NCBI GenBank assembly: GCA_028718575.1
Contig: JAQULN010000063.1
Span: 1-10,260, forward strand
DNA length: 10,260 nt
Source of the DNA: Candidatus Krumholzibacteriia bacterium
GTDB lineage: Bacteria > Krumholzibacteriota > Krumholzibacteriia > LZORAL124-64-63
Direction of reading: 5' to 3'
The notes below the pieces were generated by a model. It saw only the letters and a list, made by a program, of their open reading frames with translations, ran no database searches and was not told the DNA's origin. Shown here one piece after another: positions 1 through 7,234 of the stretch. The position numbers were made by a program, and so were the translations under genes. The first letter of the stretch is position 1, and each line of letters begins with the position of its first letter.

Positions 1-833
1 AGTTCCAGGTGCCAGTGGAAATCCTGGACCGCCGCGGTCGCTGTGTGCAAGACCAGATTGTAGGCCGGCTGCGGCACGACGGCCTGCAAGGCACGGCAAG
101 CGGTGATCAACAGGCTGCCGACCGCGGCCAATTCCGCCGCACTGGCCGCGCCGAAATCGCCTTGGTGCCGCCGCGGCAGCACGTGCATCTCCCAGGCGAA
201 GCGGCCGGCCCACGGCACATAGAGCAAGGCGTCGGCATCGGCGCCGATCAGCCGTTGTTCATCCGCCGCCGCGGCGCTCGCCGCGCAGATCAGACACGCG
301 GCGTGCTCCTGTCGCCACGCGGCGAAGGCGGCCAGTTCGGTCCGCAGGACCGCCGGCACGACCCGGGTCGCCAACAACTGACCGTGGGGATGCGACAGGC
401 TAGCGCCCGCCCCCGCGCCGGCGTTGAGGAAGAAACTCACCGCGGCAATCTCCGGATCGCACTGCAGCGCGCGAATCCGCGTCTGGATCGCCGTCAGGAT
501 TTCGGCCACTTCCGGCGGCGAACACCGCGCCAGATCTCGATCGTGATCGGGCGTGATCACAACGACTTCATGCCGCCCGTCCGGGCCGGTGAGCGCGGGG
601 TATCGGTTCGGAAAGACCCTCACCCGCCACGGCGGCTGATCCGCGGCAGCCGGCGGCTCGCGGCCGGTGGTGAGGATTTCCGGCGGCGTCTCGTGTTCGT
701 TCCCCGGGCAGAATGGACAGGTCATACCGGTGTTGCTGACGGTCTGCAGGCGTAGATCGCTGGGACGGCGGCTGCGATCGGGCGCCACGATGACCCAAGT
801 GTCGTGCAGCCGGTCGTACCGCAGTGAGTCCAT
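1..833 (-). CDS. galT: Galactose-1-phosphate uridylyltransferase, C-terminus cut off by window edge
   Basis: Transfers UMP from UDP-glucose to galactose-1-phosphate in the Leloir pathway (cytoplasm). Translating the minus strand from ATG at 833 gives 277 residues with no stop before the left edge; the family is usually about 330-350 residues, so perhaps 50-70 are missing. Visible hallmarks: an N-terminal LRYD...DTWVIVAPDR stretch typical of GalT starts; a zinc site C39-P-F-C42 with H97 (TPDHD) and H148; the active-site H148-P-H150-G-Q, where H150 is the expected uridylylated nucleophile; and a second metal-site pattern with H263 (NLVLH) and H273-W-H275. A further C180-L-I-C183 pair is present. 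Start: 833 fits family alignment best; an in-frame ATG at 866 would add 11 residues but its GGAG lies too close. The Shine-Dalgarno before 833 (AGGG) is weak. It follows the surface-protein gene on the same strand after a hairpin, so it is probably transcribed separately. Identity is near certain. Confidence 0.95.
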   Translation of the reverse strand, partial: MDSLRYDRLHDTWVIVAPDRSRRPSDLRLQTVSNTGMTCPFCPGNEHETPPEILTTGREPPAAADQPPWRVRVFPNRYPALTGPDGRHEVVVITPDHDRDLARCSPPEVAEILTAIQTRIRALQCDPEIAAVSFFLNAGAGAGASLSHPHGQLLATRVVPAVLRTELAAFAAWRQEHAACLICAASAAAADEQRLIGADADALLYVPWAGRFAWEMHVLPRRHQGDFGAASAAELAAVGSLLITACRALQAVVPQPAYNLVLHTATAAVQDFHWHLE

Positions 834-1034
834 GGCGCCATCCCTGTCGAAATCCGCCGGGAACATTCTCCGGCGCTCAACGTAGAATAGCGTGTGCCAA
901 GGAGAAAGCGAGTACGATTCCCCCCTCGGTCACCTCCTCTTGGTTCAGGCGAACGCTAGCAACAGGGCCCCGGCAACGGGGCCCTGCGGTCTCTTGCGGC
1001 CGGGTTGGTCCGGTTCAATCAGGAATGATCCGGG
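834..1034. other. Intergenic region between galT and the surface-protein gene
   Basis: About 200 bp with no convincing ORF. It contains the hairpin at 963-986. A TATTCT hexamer on the minus strand could be a -10 for galT, but I find no acceptable -35 at the right distance, so I do not call a promoter here. Confidence 0.6.
963..986 (-). terminator. Probable terminator hairpin after the surface-protein gene
   Basis: A perfect 10-bp inverted repeat, CAGGGCCCCG at 963-972 and CGGGGCCCTG at 977-986, encloses a 4-nt loop (GCAA on the plus strand, TTGC on the minus strand). It lies about 50 nt downstream of the stop of the 1035-4109 gene. The following minus-strand bases begin TTGCTAG, so the U tract is very poor. 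The stem is strong but classical intrinsic termination is uncertain. The plus-strand version has a GNRA-type loop but no plus-strand gene precedes it. Confidence 0.5.
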
Positions 1035-4000
1035 TCAGCGAACCAGGGTCATCTTGCCCAGATGCCGGCCGGCGGCGGTTTCCAGGACGTGGATGAATAC
1101 CCCCGAAGCGCAGGCACGGCCCTCGGCGTCACAGCCGTCCCAGGCGACCGCCGCGGATCCGGCCCGGTGCCAGCCGTCGACGAGGACGCGGACCTGCCGC
1201 CCGCGGACGTCGTAGATCGCAAGCTTGACCGGACCGGGGGCGGACACCTCGTAAAAGATCGTCGTGCGGGGATTGAACGGATTCGGCCGGCTGCCGGCCG
1301 CAAGCTGCGGCGATGTTTCCGGCACCGCGGTCGTCGGCGAGGCATCGATGCCGAAGGCGGTCAACACCTCGGCCAACAGACGGACGCGCGCCGGCACGCC
1401 GGCGTTCTCTCCGCCGGAGACGCGCAACGAACCGATCGCACTGAACGAATACGGCAGGCTGACGATGTCGCGCTGAGGGCTGCCCATGACCAGCCGCGTC
1501 GCGGCCGCGTACGGGTAGACACCGCCGGCTCCGTTTGGCGCCGTGTACTCGGCCAACCGTTGGCCCAGGCCGCCGGCGGTGACCAGATCGAGGCGGCGCG
1601 GGTCCGGACAACCGCCCAGCACCTGCCAGGCCGTGGTGGTCACGAACACGCCGTTATCGGGTAAGATCGCGATGCGCGGGGACTGTTGGCCGCCCATAAG
1701 CGACCCCCCGTCGGCGGCCTCGAGTTGCACGCCCAGGTAGCCGCTCAGGAAGAGCTGCGCTTCCATGGCGCCTTGGGCGAGATCGCTGGCCAGGTTGTCG
1801 CCGGTCAGCAGAGCGCGCTTGTCGCCGAAGGCGAACCACTCCGCCAGCAGTCTGACGTCCTCGGTCGCCGTGACGCCGGCTGCACCGGTGAGCGCGTAGG
1901 CCGTCAGATCACCGCTGTCGTAGAGCAGGATGTTGTAGCCCGCGAGCTGGGCGGCGCGCGCGCGGCCGCCCAGTCCGTTCCCGGCGCCGTCCGCCGGCGA
2001 GCGCGTGCGGAACAGGTCGTAGTCGAGACCTCGATGCAGGCCGAGCATCCGCAGCGTGTGATCCCAATAGTCCACCGCCTCGACCGTCTGCGCGTCGTCG
2101 CGCCAGAGCAGGAGGCGAGGCTGGTCGCCGAATTCGTCCGAGAAGACCGTGGGCAAGGCCCGCATCCGCGCGAACTCCGGCCAGACCGAAGTGGCCGAGA
2201 AGTCGCCGAAACCGGTGGTGTCGGCCGGCCACGTCACGAGCGTCTGCTGGCCGCGGCCGAACGCGCGCGCCTCCAGGAAGAAGTGCACGACGTCGCCCGG
2301 GAAGATCAGGCCGGTATCGGGCAGATCGAAGAACCAGCGGTTCGGAATCGCCGCGCCGACCGCCGTGCGGCAGGAATCGCCGGTCGCAACCAGATCGATG
2401 CAGCCATCAGGATCCGGCTGCACGCTGCGCACGAGATCGAAGAGCGGGTTGGCGCGCAGCCTCGCCACCAAACGCGGCTGTTCGGTCAGTTCTTCGCCGT
2501 CGCGCAACACGTGGACCTCGGCGACGATCGAGTCGCCCGGGTCGTTGCGCAAGTGCTCCGGCGGACTGATGTTCAGCGCCATGTCGAAACGGCACGAGTT
2601 GGTTTCCAGATTGCGCAAATCGAGATTGCCGCTCTGCGGGAACGTGTCCTGGGGCAAGTGCGCGTCGGCGACCATGATCCGCGGTCCCGCGCTGGCAAAC
2701 ACCTTGACGGCCACGTTGTCGAAATACGGCGCGGGCGTGGCGTCGTGACCGTCGAGTTCCCACACCGCCCGAAAATCCATCACCTGCAACTCGACTTGCA
2801 CCCACCGGCGGCCCGGCACCAGCAATTCGCCGCACAATTCATGGTGTCGCCGATACGCCGGACCGCCCGTATAGACGACATCGCGATGGCGCCACGCCGC
2901 GTCTTCCAGCACGGCGGGATCGTCGTCGGCCGTCGAGCGCACGCGCCAGCGGTAGACGATTCCCGGCGATTGCAGTGCGAGCGGTTCATGGACGTAGACG
3001 TCGAACGCGAGCAGCATGTCGTCGGTCCCGTCCGGCCATGCCAGCGGCGGCGAGACGAGCCCGTTGTCGAGATGATAATCCAGACCGAGCAGACCGCCGT
3101 AGCTGTTCACCACGAAGCCGCTCGGGCCGTAGCACCAGCTCAAGCAGGGGGAGCCGCCGGTCCCGGGAACGACCAAACCATCGTCGATGAAGACCGCCTG
3201 GACCGAGCTGTTGCTGCGGCAGGGATCCAGGTCGTTCAAGTTTGCCGCCAGGTGAACGAAATCGCCGACCCCGTCGTAGAACCGCGGCGTCCAGAACAAC
3301 TCGGAACCCGGCTCGAAGTCGTCGAAGGTCGCCACAACGCCGTCGAGCAACACCTGGATATCGTCGATCTGACAGGCGCCATCGGTCGGATACAGGCCGT
3401 CCTCGTCAGACCAGGCTTCGTCCGACACGAAGGAGAACCGCAATCTGATCTCGTCGGCCCGCGGCCCGCCGAGGTCCTGCTGCGAGATGTCGACCGAGAC
3501 ATCGACGGCGCGGTTGATGCGCCAGCCGTCCCATTCCGCGACGATCTGCCAGTCCGGGCCGCGCCAGGCCTGCAGGGACACCTTGTCGAAGCCCGGCTCG
3601 GTGTCGTGATTCATCCAGGCCTGAACGCTGACGGTCGCCGACGTGAAGGTGTCGGGAACGGTGAACGCCCAGCCGAGACGCTGCCGCCAATTGTTGCCGT
3701 AGCCGATCTCGCCGTTGGGTAACTCCGTGCCGCACCACATGGCGTGGTTGCCGGCGCCATGATCGCCGAGGGCCTCGGCGTTGAACGTGGACACGGACCA
3801 GAAGGTGTCGGCCGCTGCCGTGTGGTCGAGCGTGGTCCAGCCGTGCCAGGCCGGGGCACCTTCGCTGTCTTCGAACCGCCCGTCGAGTCGCTCGGGACCG
3901 CCCAAGAGCACCACCGTGTCGGCAGTCGCCACACCGAGCGGCATCGCCGGGTGCGGTGCGCCGATCAGATACGGCGAACCCGCACCCGTAACCGTCCGCG

Positions 4001-4109
4001 GCGGTTGCGAACGCGGCAAAGGCCGGCCCGCGGCGGGCAGAATGGACACGAGCAGAAAGGCAAGGATACCCAGGCAGACCGCGGTGCGACGGCAACGCTG
4101 CAACGTCAT
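1035..4109 (-). CDS. Large exported mosaic surface protein with C-terminal FlgD-like/T9SS-like module
   Basis: 1024 residues. A signal peptide is clear at 1-28 (basic RCRR, hydrophobic core VCLGILAFLLVSIL, then PAAG). Residues about 75-265 and 335-472 look like two beta-sandwich (MAM/jelly-roll-like) domains, each ending in a D-N/D-hydrophobic motif (QIDDIQVLLDG near 248; PYFDNVAVKV near 461). Residues about 473-640 look like another beta-rich region. About 664-880 reads as an alpha/beta fold (PRLLLWRDD, YNILLYDSGD, KRALLTGDN) reminiscent of gingipain or glutamine-amidotransferase-like domains in FCB-group surface proteins; I see no obvious catalytic Cys-His pair. The last 93 residues carry PNPFNP (942-947), LAIYDVRGR and SGVFIHVLE, the FlgD-Ig/T9SS type A-like C-terminal signature used for export or surface anchoring. 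Start: ATG 4109 has GAGGT a few bases upstream and is directly followed by the signal peptide. It has its own promoter and probable terminator, so is likely monocistronic. Substrate or ligand is unknown. Confidence 0.85.
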   Translation of the reverse strand: MTLQRCRRTAVCLGILAFLLVSILPAAGRPLPRSQPPRTVTGAGSPYLIGAPHPAMPLGVATADTVVLLGGPERLDGRFEDSEGAPAWHGWTTLDHTAAADTFWSVSTFNAEALGDHGAGNHAMWCGTELPNGEIGYGNNWRQRLGWAFTVPDTFTSATVSVQAWMNHDTEPGFDKVSLQAWRGPDWQIVAEWDGWRINRAVDVSVDISQQDLGGPRADEIRLRFSFVSDEAWSDEDGLYPTDGACQIDDIQVLLDGVVATFDDFEPGSELFWTPRFYDGVGDFVHLAANLNDLDPCRSNSSVQAVFIDDGLVVPGTGGSPCLSWCYGPSGFVVNSYGGLLGLDYHLDNGLVSPPLAWPDGTDDMLLAFDVYVHEPLALQSPGIVYRWRVRSTADDDPAVLEDAAWRHRDVVYTGGPAYRRHHELCGELLVPGRRWVQVELQVMDFRAVWELDGHDATPAPYFDNVAVKVFASAGPRIMVADAHLPQDTFPQSGNLDLRNLETNSCRFDMALNISPPEHLRNDPGDSIVAEVHVLRDGEELTEQPRLVARLRANPLFDLVRSVQPDPDGCIDLVATGDSCRTAVGAAIPNRWFFDLPDTGLIFPGDVVHFFLEARAFGRGQQTLVTWPADTTGFGDFSATSVWPEFARMRALPTVFSDEFGDQPRLLLWRDDAQTVEAVDYWDHTLRMLGLHRGLDYDLFRTRSPADGAGNGLGGRARAAQLAGYNILLYDSGDLTAYALTGAAGVTATEDVRLLAEWFAFGDKRALLTGDNLASDLAQGAMEAQLFLSGYLGVQLEAADGGSLMGGQQSPRIAILPDNGVFVTTTAWQVLGGCPDPRRLDLVTAGGLGQRLAEYTAPNGAGGVYPYAAATRLVMGSPQRDIVSLPYSFSAIGSLRVSGGENAGVPARVRLLAEVLTAFGIDASPTTAVPETSPQLAAGSRPNPFNPRTTIFYEVSAPGPVKLAIYDVRGRQVRVLVDGWHRAGSAAVAWDGCDAEGRACASGVFIHVLETAAGRHLGKMTLVR

Positions 4110-4155
4110 GGTGACCTCGACCGGGACCGGACGACTTTTCTTTGCTAACCGTATG

Positions 4156-4185
4156 ATTGTAACGTAAGAAAGCGTTCCAGGTCAA
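4156..4185 (-). promoter_or_regulatory. Sigma70-like promoter of the surface-protein gene
   Basis: On the minus strand TTGACC (4185-4180) and TACAAT (4161-4156) are separated by 18 bp, close to consensus. Predicted transcription start is near 4149, giving a leader of about 40 nt before the ATG at 4109, with a GAGGT ribosome site. The local sequence is AT-rich against its surroundings. The -35 hexamer overlaps the stop codon of the deacetylase gene (TGA at 4184-4182). Confidence 0.7.
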
Positions 4186-5150
4186 TCCGCTCCCGATTGC
4201 CGCCGGGTATTCGCGGCGGCCCGGTCGCTGCCGGGTGCGGCCAACGGCAGCGACCGCCGCGGCAGGTTGCCGTCGGCCAGGAGATCGGCCACGTACGCGC
4301 CGAGCGTCCGAAAAGCTCCGCGCTGCAGTAGATCGGCCAGCTTCGCGGGCATTGTCCCCTGGCCGGCCTGGCTTCGCCAGCGCAAGAGGGCGTTCTGGCG
4401 CGTGGCGGGCCGGTAGCAGTCCAGTTCCCAAGGATGCAGGTAGATGACGCACGGCTGGCCTTGACGCCGCGCGGCGGCGCGGACCGCCCGGTAGGCCCAA
4501 CGAGGCAACAAGCGCATGTAACCGCCGCCGCTGAAGGGCAGGTTGACGCCGCCGAGCCGCCAGGTCGGCATGGGCACGACGACGAAATCGCCCGTCGTGG
4601 CGGCGGCGCTGGCCGCCGGCGCCTCAGCCGCAGCCGGCGGTTCCAGGATGAATGGATAGCGCGGCGACCCGGGCTGACCGTACCGCGGGTGGCGGATCGG
4701 AAAGAGGGAGCAGTCGTAGGCGAATCCGCGGCTGCGCAGGAGTTCGAGGTAGCGATGGACCGGGGGGGTCATGGTGAAGCTGGGCGCCCGGTACCCGCGC
4801 GGACGCACACCGCACGCCGCGAGCGCCGCGATTGCCTGATCGAGATCGGCCAGGAACTCCTGTTCGGACAGCTCGCTCACCACCGGGTGCGCGAACGAGT
4901 GGCAGCCGATTTCGTGGCCCGCGGCCGCGATGCGCCGCACCAAGTCGGGGTGTCGAACCGCGGTCCAGCCCAGGACGAAGAACGTGGCGCGCACCCGCTG
5001 CCGGTCCAGCAGCTCGAGGACGCGATCGGTGTTGCCCTCGACGCGCGATTGTTGAGCCGCCCACCAGGCGGGCGGCACCTGCCCGAGATAGTTGTGGCCG
5101 TGGAACCACTCCTCGACGTCGACGGTCAAGATGTCGGGAACCGTGGTCAT
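4182..5150 (-). CDS. Polysaccharide deacetylase, NodB fold with DUF3473-type C-terminus
   Basis: Predicted metal-dependent deacetylase of N-acetylated polysaccharide; relatives are best known beside exosortase (XrtA/PEP-CTERM) exopolysaccharide loci. Using ATG 5150 (322 aa): TVDVEEWFH at 9-17 with the D11 and E14 region as motif 1; H84-S-F-A-H88 as the metal histidines; R121-A-P-S-F as motif 3; SGGGYMRLLP at 207-216 and YLHPWELD at 237-244, typical of the DUF3473 subgroup. An Ala/Pro-rich stretch (about 171-186) lies between barrel segments and looks like a lineage-specific insertion. Start: an in-frame ATG at 5183 exists, but 5150 has GGAGG 7 nt upstream, makes a 4-nt ATGA overlap with the upstream methyltransferase stop, and places the motif at the usual distance. 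No signal peptide, as usual in this subgroup. No exosortase is visible in the window. Confidence 0.9.
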   Translation of the reverse strand: MTTVPDILTVDVEEWFHGHNYLGQVPPAWWAAQQSRVEGNTDRVLELLDRQRVRATFFVLGWTAVRHPDLVRRIAAAGHEIGCHSFAHPVVSELSEQEFLADLDQAIAALAACGVRPRGYRAPSFTMTPPVHRYLELLRSRGFAYDCSLFPIRHPRYGQPGSPRYPFILEPPAAAEAPAASAAATTGDFVVVPMPTWRLGGVNLPFSGGGYMRLLPRWAYRAVRAAARRQGQPCVIYLHPWELDCYRPATRQNALLRWRSQAGQGTMPAKLADLLQRGAFRTLGAYVADLLADGNLPRRSLPLAAPGSDRAAANTRRQSGAD

Positions 5151-5809
5151 GGCGCCGCCGCCTCCGCGGGCACTGCTACGCACGCGAACTGCAGGAAACG
5201 CATCTCGCGCAGGCGTCCAAGCACCAACAGGTTACAGAGCCGGTACCGCCAGGCGCGCGTGGGGTTGATCCCGACCTGTTCGACCACTCGGTAACCGGCG
5301 CGATCGAACAGACCGTGCATGCTGGCGCGCGTGAAAAACCTCAGGTGCGTACGGTCGCGGATCCCCTCGTCGTGGTATTCCCAGTCGCCGCGGACGACGA
5401 GGTCCCAGACGTTGTGGAAGTGCCGCACGTTCGGAATGCTGGCCACCAGGCAGGCGCTCGGAGCCAGGACCCGGCGCAGCGACCGCAGCAGATCCTCCGG
5501 CCAGGCCAGATGCTCCAGGACGTCGTTCATGACCACGCAGTCGAAGTAGCCGGCCGGCAGCGCGGCGACGTGCGTTTCGGCCGGACCGGCCAGCACCCGA
5601 TCCAGCCGCGCGGCCGCACGCACGGCGACCGCCGGCTCGAGCTCGATCCCCCAGATCTCCAGCGCCTGTCCCCGGGCCAGCCGCTCGGCGCGCAGACCCT
5701 CCGCGAAAGCCCCATCGCCGCAGCCGATTTCAAGCAACGTGCGCGCTTTCGCCGGAACGAAAGCGCGCATTGGAGACCGCAGCTGGCTGTGATAGCCGGC
5801 GTTGCTCAC
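5147..5809 (-). CDS. Class I SAM-dependent methyltransferase
   Basis: 220 residues. Rossmann methyltransferase motifs are in order: LLEIGCGDG (25-33, motif I, SAM binding), an acidic E57 at the end of beta2 (GIELEP), FDCVVMNDVLEHL (89-101, motif IV region), and SIPNVRHF (124-131). The segment RDRTHLRFFT (151-160) is a recurrent signature of methyltransferases found in O-antigen, exopolysaccharide and other glycan clusters. Start is GTG at 5809 with GAGG a few bases upstream. The stop overlaps the next start as ATGA, so it is very likely translationally coupled to the deacetylase, and the two probably act on the same glycan pathway (inference). The substrate cannot be read from sequence. The gene lies 56 bp after the cupin gene on the same strand and may be cotranscribed with it. 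Confidence 0.9.
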   Translation of the reverse strand: MSNAGYHSQLRSPMRAFVPAKARTLLEIGCGDGAFAEGLRAERLARGQALEIWGIELEPAVAVRAAARLDRVLAGPAETHVAALPAGYFDCVVMNDVLEHLAWPEDLLRSLRRVLAPSACLVASIPNVRHFHNVWDLVVRGDWEYHDEGIRDRTHLRFFTRASMHGLFDRAGYRVVEQVGINPTRAWRYRLCNLLVLGRLREMRFLQFACVAVPAEAAAP

Positions 5810-5825
5810 GACACCTCGCGGATTG

Positions 5826-5857
5826 CCGCCGCTCGCTTGGACAGCCCGCGGCGGCGG
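5826..5857 (-). other. Inverted repeat between cupin and methyltransferase genes
   Basis: CCGCCGC (5826-5832) and GCGGCGG (5851-5857) form a 7-bp stem with an 18-nt loop in the 56-bp spacer. No T tract follows on the minus strand, so it is not a standard terminator. It could modulate readthrough or be a chance product of high GC. Confidence 0.25.
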
Positions 5858-5865
5858 TGCCAGGC

Positions 5866-6225
5866 TCAGCCCAGCACCGGATAACGATGGGGGTCGTCGG
5901 ACATGTCCACCAGGACAGTGCGCTGCGTGAACATGGTCCGGTGATGCACTCCCTTGGGCACGTGATAATGATCGCCCGGCAGGTAGAGATTCGTACGGCC
6001 TTCGATATCCATCACCATCTCACCGGAAAGGACGGTGCCGCGCTGCGCACAATGGGAATGGTCGGGGAAAGAGACTCCCTCTTCGAACACAAAAAAGACG
6101 ACTTGTTTCTCATCATCGCTGAAGGCGAAACCGGTGACGCCGTCGACCGGCATTTCGACCTTGGGCAGGGCGAGAACCTCCTGAGGCAGTAGACCGGAGA
6201 ACTGATCTGTCCGCGTTGATGCCAT
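5866..6225 (-). CDS. Small single-domain cupin protein
   Basis: 119 residues, the usual size of a stand-alone cupin_2 barrel. Motif 1 is G50-x5-H56-x-H58-x2-Q61 followed by GTVLSGEM; motif 2 is G84-x5-P90-x-G92-V-H94. Two histidines plus the motif-2 histidine can bind a metal, but the usual motif-1 glutamate appears as Gln or is shifted, so metal occupancy is uncertain. Such proteins range from sugar or small-molecule isomerases and dioxygenases to ligand sensors; I cannot assign a reaction. Start ATG 6225 is well supported by AAGGAGGG 5 nt upstream. A sigma70-like promoter and a short hairpin precede it. It heads the run cupin-methyltransferase-deacetylase on the minus strand, though a role in the glycan pathway is only suggested by position. 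Confidence 0.88.
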   Translation of the reverse strand: MASTRTDQFSGLLPQEVLALPKVEMPVDGVTGFAFSDDEKQVVFFVFEEGVSFPDHSHCAQRGTVLSGEMVMDIEGRTNLYLPGDHYHVPKGVHHRTMFTQRTVLVDMSDDPHRYPVLG

Positions 6226-6253
6226 GGACGCCCTCCTTGGTTCGCAAGATGGC

Positions 6254-6271
6254 AGGCCTGCGCACAGGCCT
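6254..6271 (-). promoter_or_regulatory. Perfect inverted repeat in the cupin leader
   Basis: AGGCCTG (6254-6260), loop CGCA, CAGGCCT (6265-6271). It starts about 5 nt after the predicted transcription start and lies about 30 nt before the cupin start codon. It could be a repressor operator or a 5'UTR stem-loop stabilising the mRNA. It is too far from the Shine-Dalgarno to hide it directly. Confidence 0.45.
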
Positions 6272-6282
6272 CGCTGCTCTAC

Positions 6283-6312
6283 ATTCTAGCCGAGACTCGC
6301 TGGATAACGCAA
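6283..6312 (-). promoter_or_regulatory. Sigma70-like promoter upstream of the cupin gene
   Basis: On the minus strand TTGCGT (6312-6307), an 18-bp spacer and TAGAAT (6288-6283). Predicted start is near 6276, giving a leader of about 50 nt that contains the inverted repeat at 6254-6271 and ends in a strong AAGGAGGG site. It probably drives the cupin and possibly the methyltransferase and deacetylase genes. Confidence 0.6.
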
Positions 6313-6367
6313 CGTCGGTGGAGACATTCCGGAGCGGTCACGTCGACCCGCACCATCGGCGCGCTTT

Positions 6368-7234
6368 TCAACCCGCCAGCCTGAACTCGGCCATGACCGG
6401 GAAATGGTCCGAGGGAGGCGAACCTGCGCGTTCGAGGATCTGGTCGAAGTCGATTTTGGTCACGGCGTGGATCTCTAGCTGCGGCCGAAAGAACACGTAG
6501 TCGATCCGCCGGTGGCCCAGAATGAGGTTGCCAATCCGGTCGCGCAGGTCCAGGCCGCGGAACGTGGCGCTCTGACGATCCTCGCCGCCGCCGGCCTCGC
6601 TCCAGGCATCGTATAGCGCCGCCCGCCGGCCTGTCTCATGCCCCAGCTCGCGAATTTCGGGCGCGCCGGCGACCGCGTTGAAATCGCCGGTCAGGAACAC
6701 GGGCATCTCCTGCCCCATTTCCTGCAGCTTGCGGCTGATGAACTCCTGGATCAGGCGAGCGCCATGGCGGCGATGGCCTGATAAAAACGCCTCCAAATGG
6801 GTGGTACCGAACAGGAACGGGCGCCGCGTCGGCCGGTGCTCGAAGAGCGACCAAACCGCGATTCGCGGCCGCGAGGCCAGCGCGAAACGGCTGGCGGGTT
6901 GCGCGGGGCGCGGCGAAAGCCAGAACGATTCGTCGGCCATCGGCAGCCGGCGAACCGTGTCGCGTTTGTAGAAGATGGCGCTGTACCAGTTGTCCGCGCT
7001 GTGAGCGCGCAGCGGGCCCAGATTCCCCTCGCCCGTGAACTCGTAGTCGGGCAGGCGGTCCCGCAGGTCGTTGCGCTGTTTCAGGTTGGCTTCCTGGGTG
7101 CCGACCACGTCCGGTTGCAGGGTGGCGAAGACCTCAACGATGCCGTCTCGCCTCTCGGCCCAGGGAAATCGTTTCTGCTTCTTGTTTGCCGACAACAAGT
7201 TGAAGGTCATCACCCGCAGGTTGTTCTGGATCAA
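6368..7234 (-). CDS. Endonuclease/exonuclease/phosphatase (EEP) family protein
   Basis: 288 residues, an almost minimal DNase I-like fold; members are Mg-dependent phosphodiesterases acting on nucleic acids, inositol phosphates, sphingolipids or similar phosphoesters. Motifs in order: VMTFNL (8-13, N12), GTQE (45-48, E48 metal ligand), TTHLEA (144-149, H146), TGDFNA (182-187, D184 and N186), RRIDYVFF (242-249, D245) and SDHFPV (275-280, D276 and catalytic H277). All key residues are present, so it should be active. Motif 3 reads THLE where THLD is more common. No signal peptide is seen, so it is probably cytoplasmic. Start: TTG at 7234 with GGAG 6 nt upstream; the ATG at 7210 would cut into motif 1. 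Downstream, a 142-bp gap with its own promoter separates it from the cupin. DNA substrate versus small phosphodiester cannot be decided. Confidence 0.88.
   Translation of the reverse strand: MIQNNLRVMTFNLLSANKKQKRFPWAERRDGIVEVFATLQPDVVGTQEANLKQRNDLRDRLPDYEFTGEGNLGPLRAHSADNWYSAIFYKRDTVRRLPMADESFWLSPRPAQPASRFALASRPRIAVWSLFEHRPTRRPFLFGTTHLEAFLSGHRRHGARLIQEFISRKLQEMGQEMPVFLTGDFNAVAGAPEIRELGHETGRRAALYDAWSEAGGGEDRQSATFRGLDLRDRIGNLILGHRRIDYVFFRPQLEIHAVTKIDFDQILERAGSPPSDHFPVMAEFRLAG

Noticed and set aside
9..755. Plus-strand 248-codon open frame
   Set aside because: It is the antisense shadow of galT; the minus strand shows a complete set of GalT motifs and the plus-strand translation is Arg-rich and low complexity.
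1686..3722. Plus-strand 678-codon open frame antisense to the surface protein
   Set aside because: Long antisense frames are expected in GC-rich genes. The translation has no domain pattern, while the minus strand has a signal peptide, a C-terminal signature and a ribosome site.
3406..4500. Minus-strand 364-codon frame spanning the surface-protein start and deacetylase end
   Set aside because: Wrong frame: it crosses two real genes and the promoter between them, and is Arg/Ala-rich without motifs.
4832..5884. Plus-strand 350-codon frame
   Set aside because: Antisense to the deacetylase, methyltransferase and end of the cupin gene; no motifs and no ribosome site worth noting.
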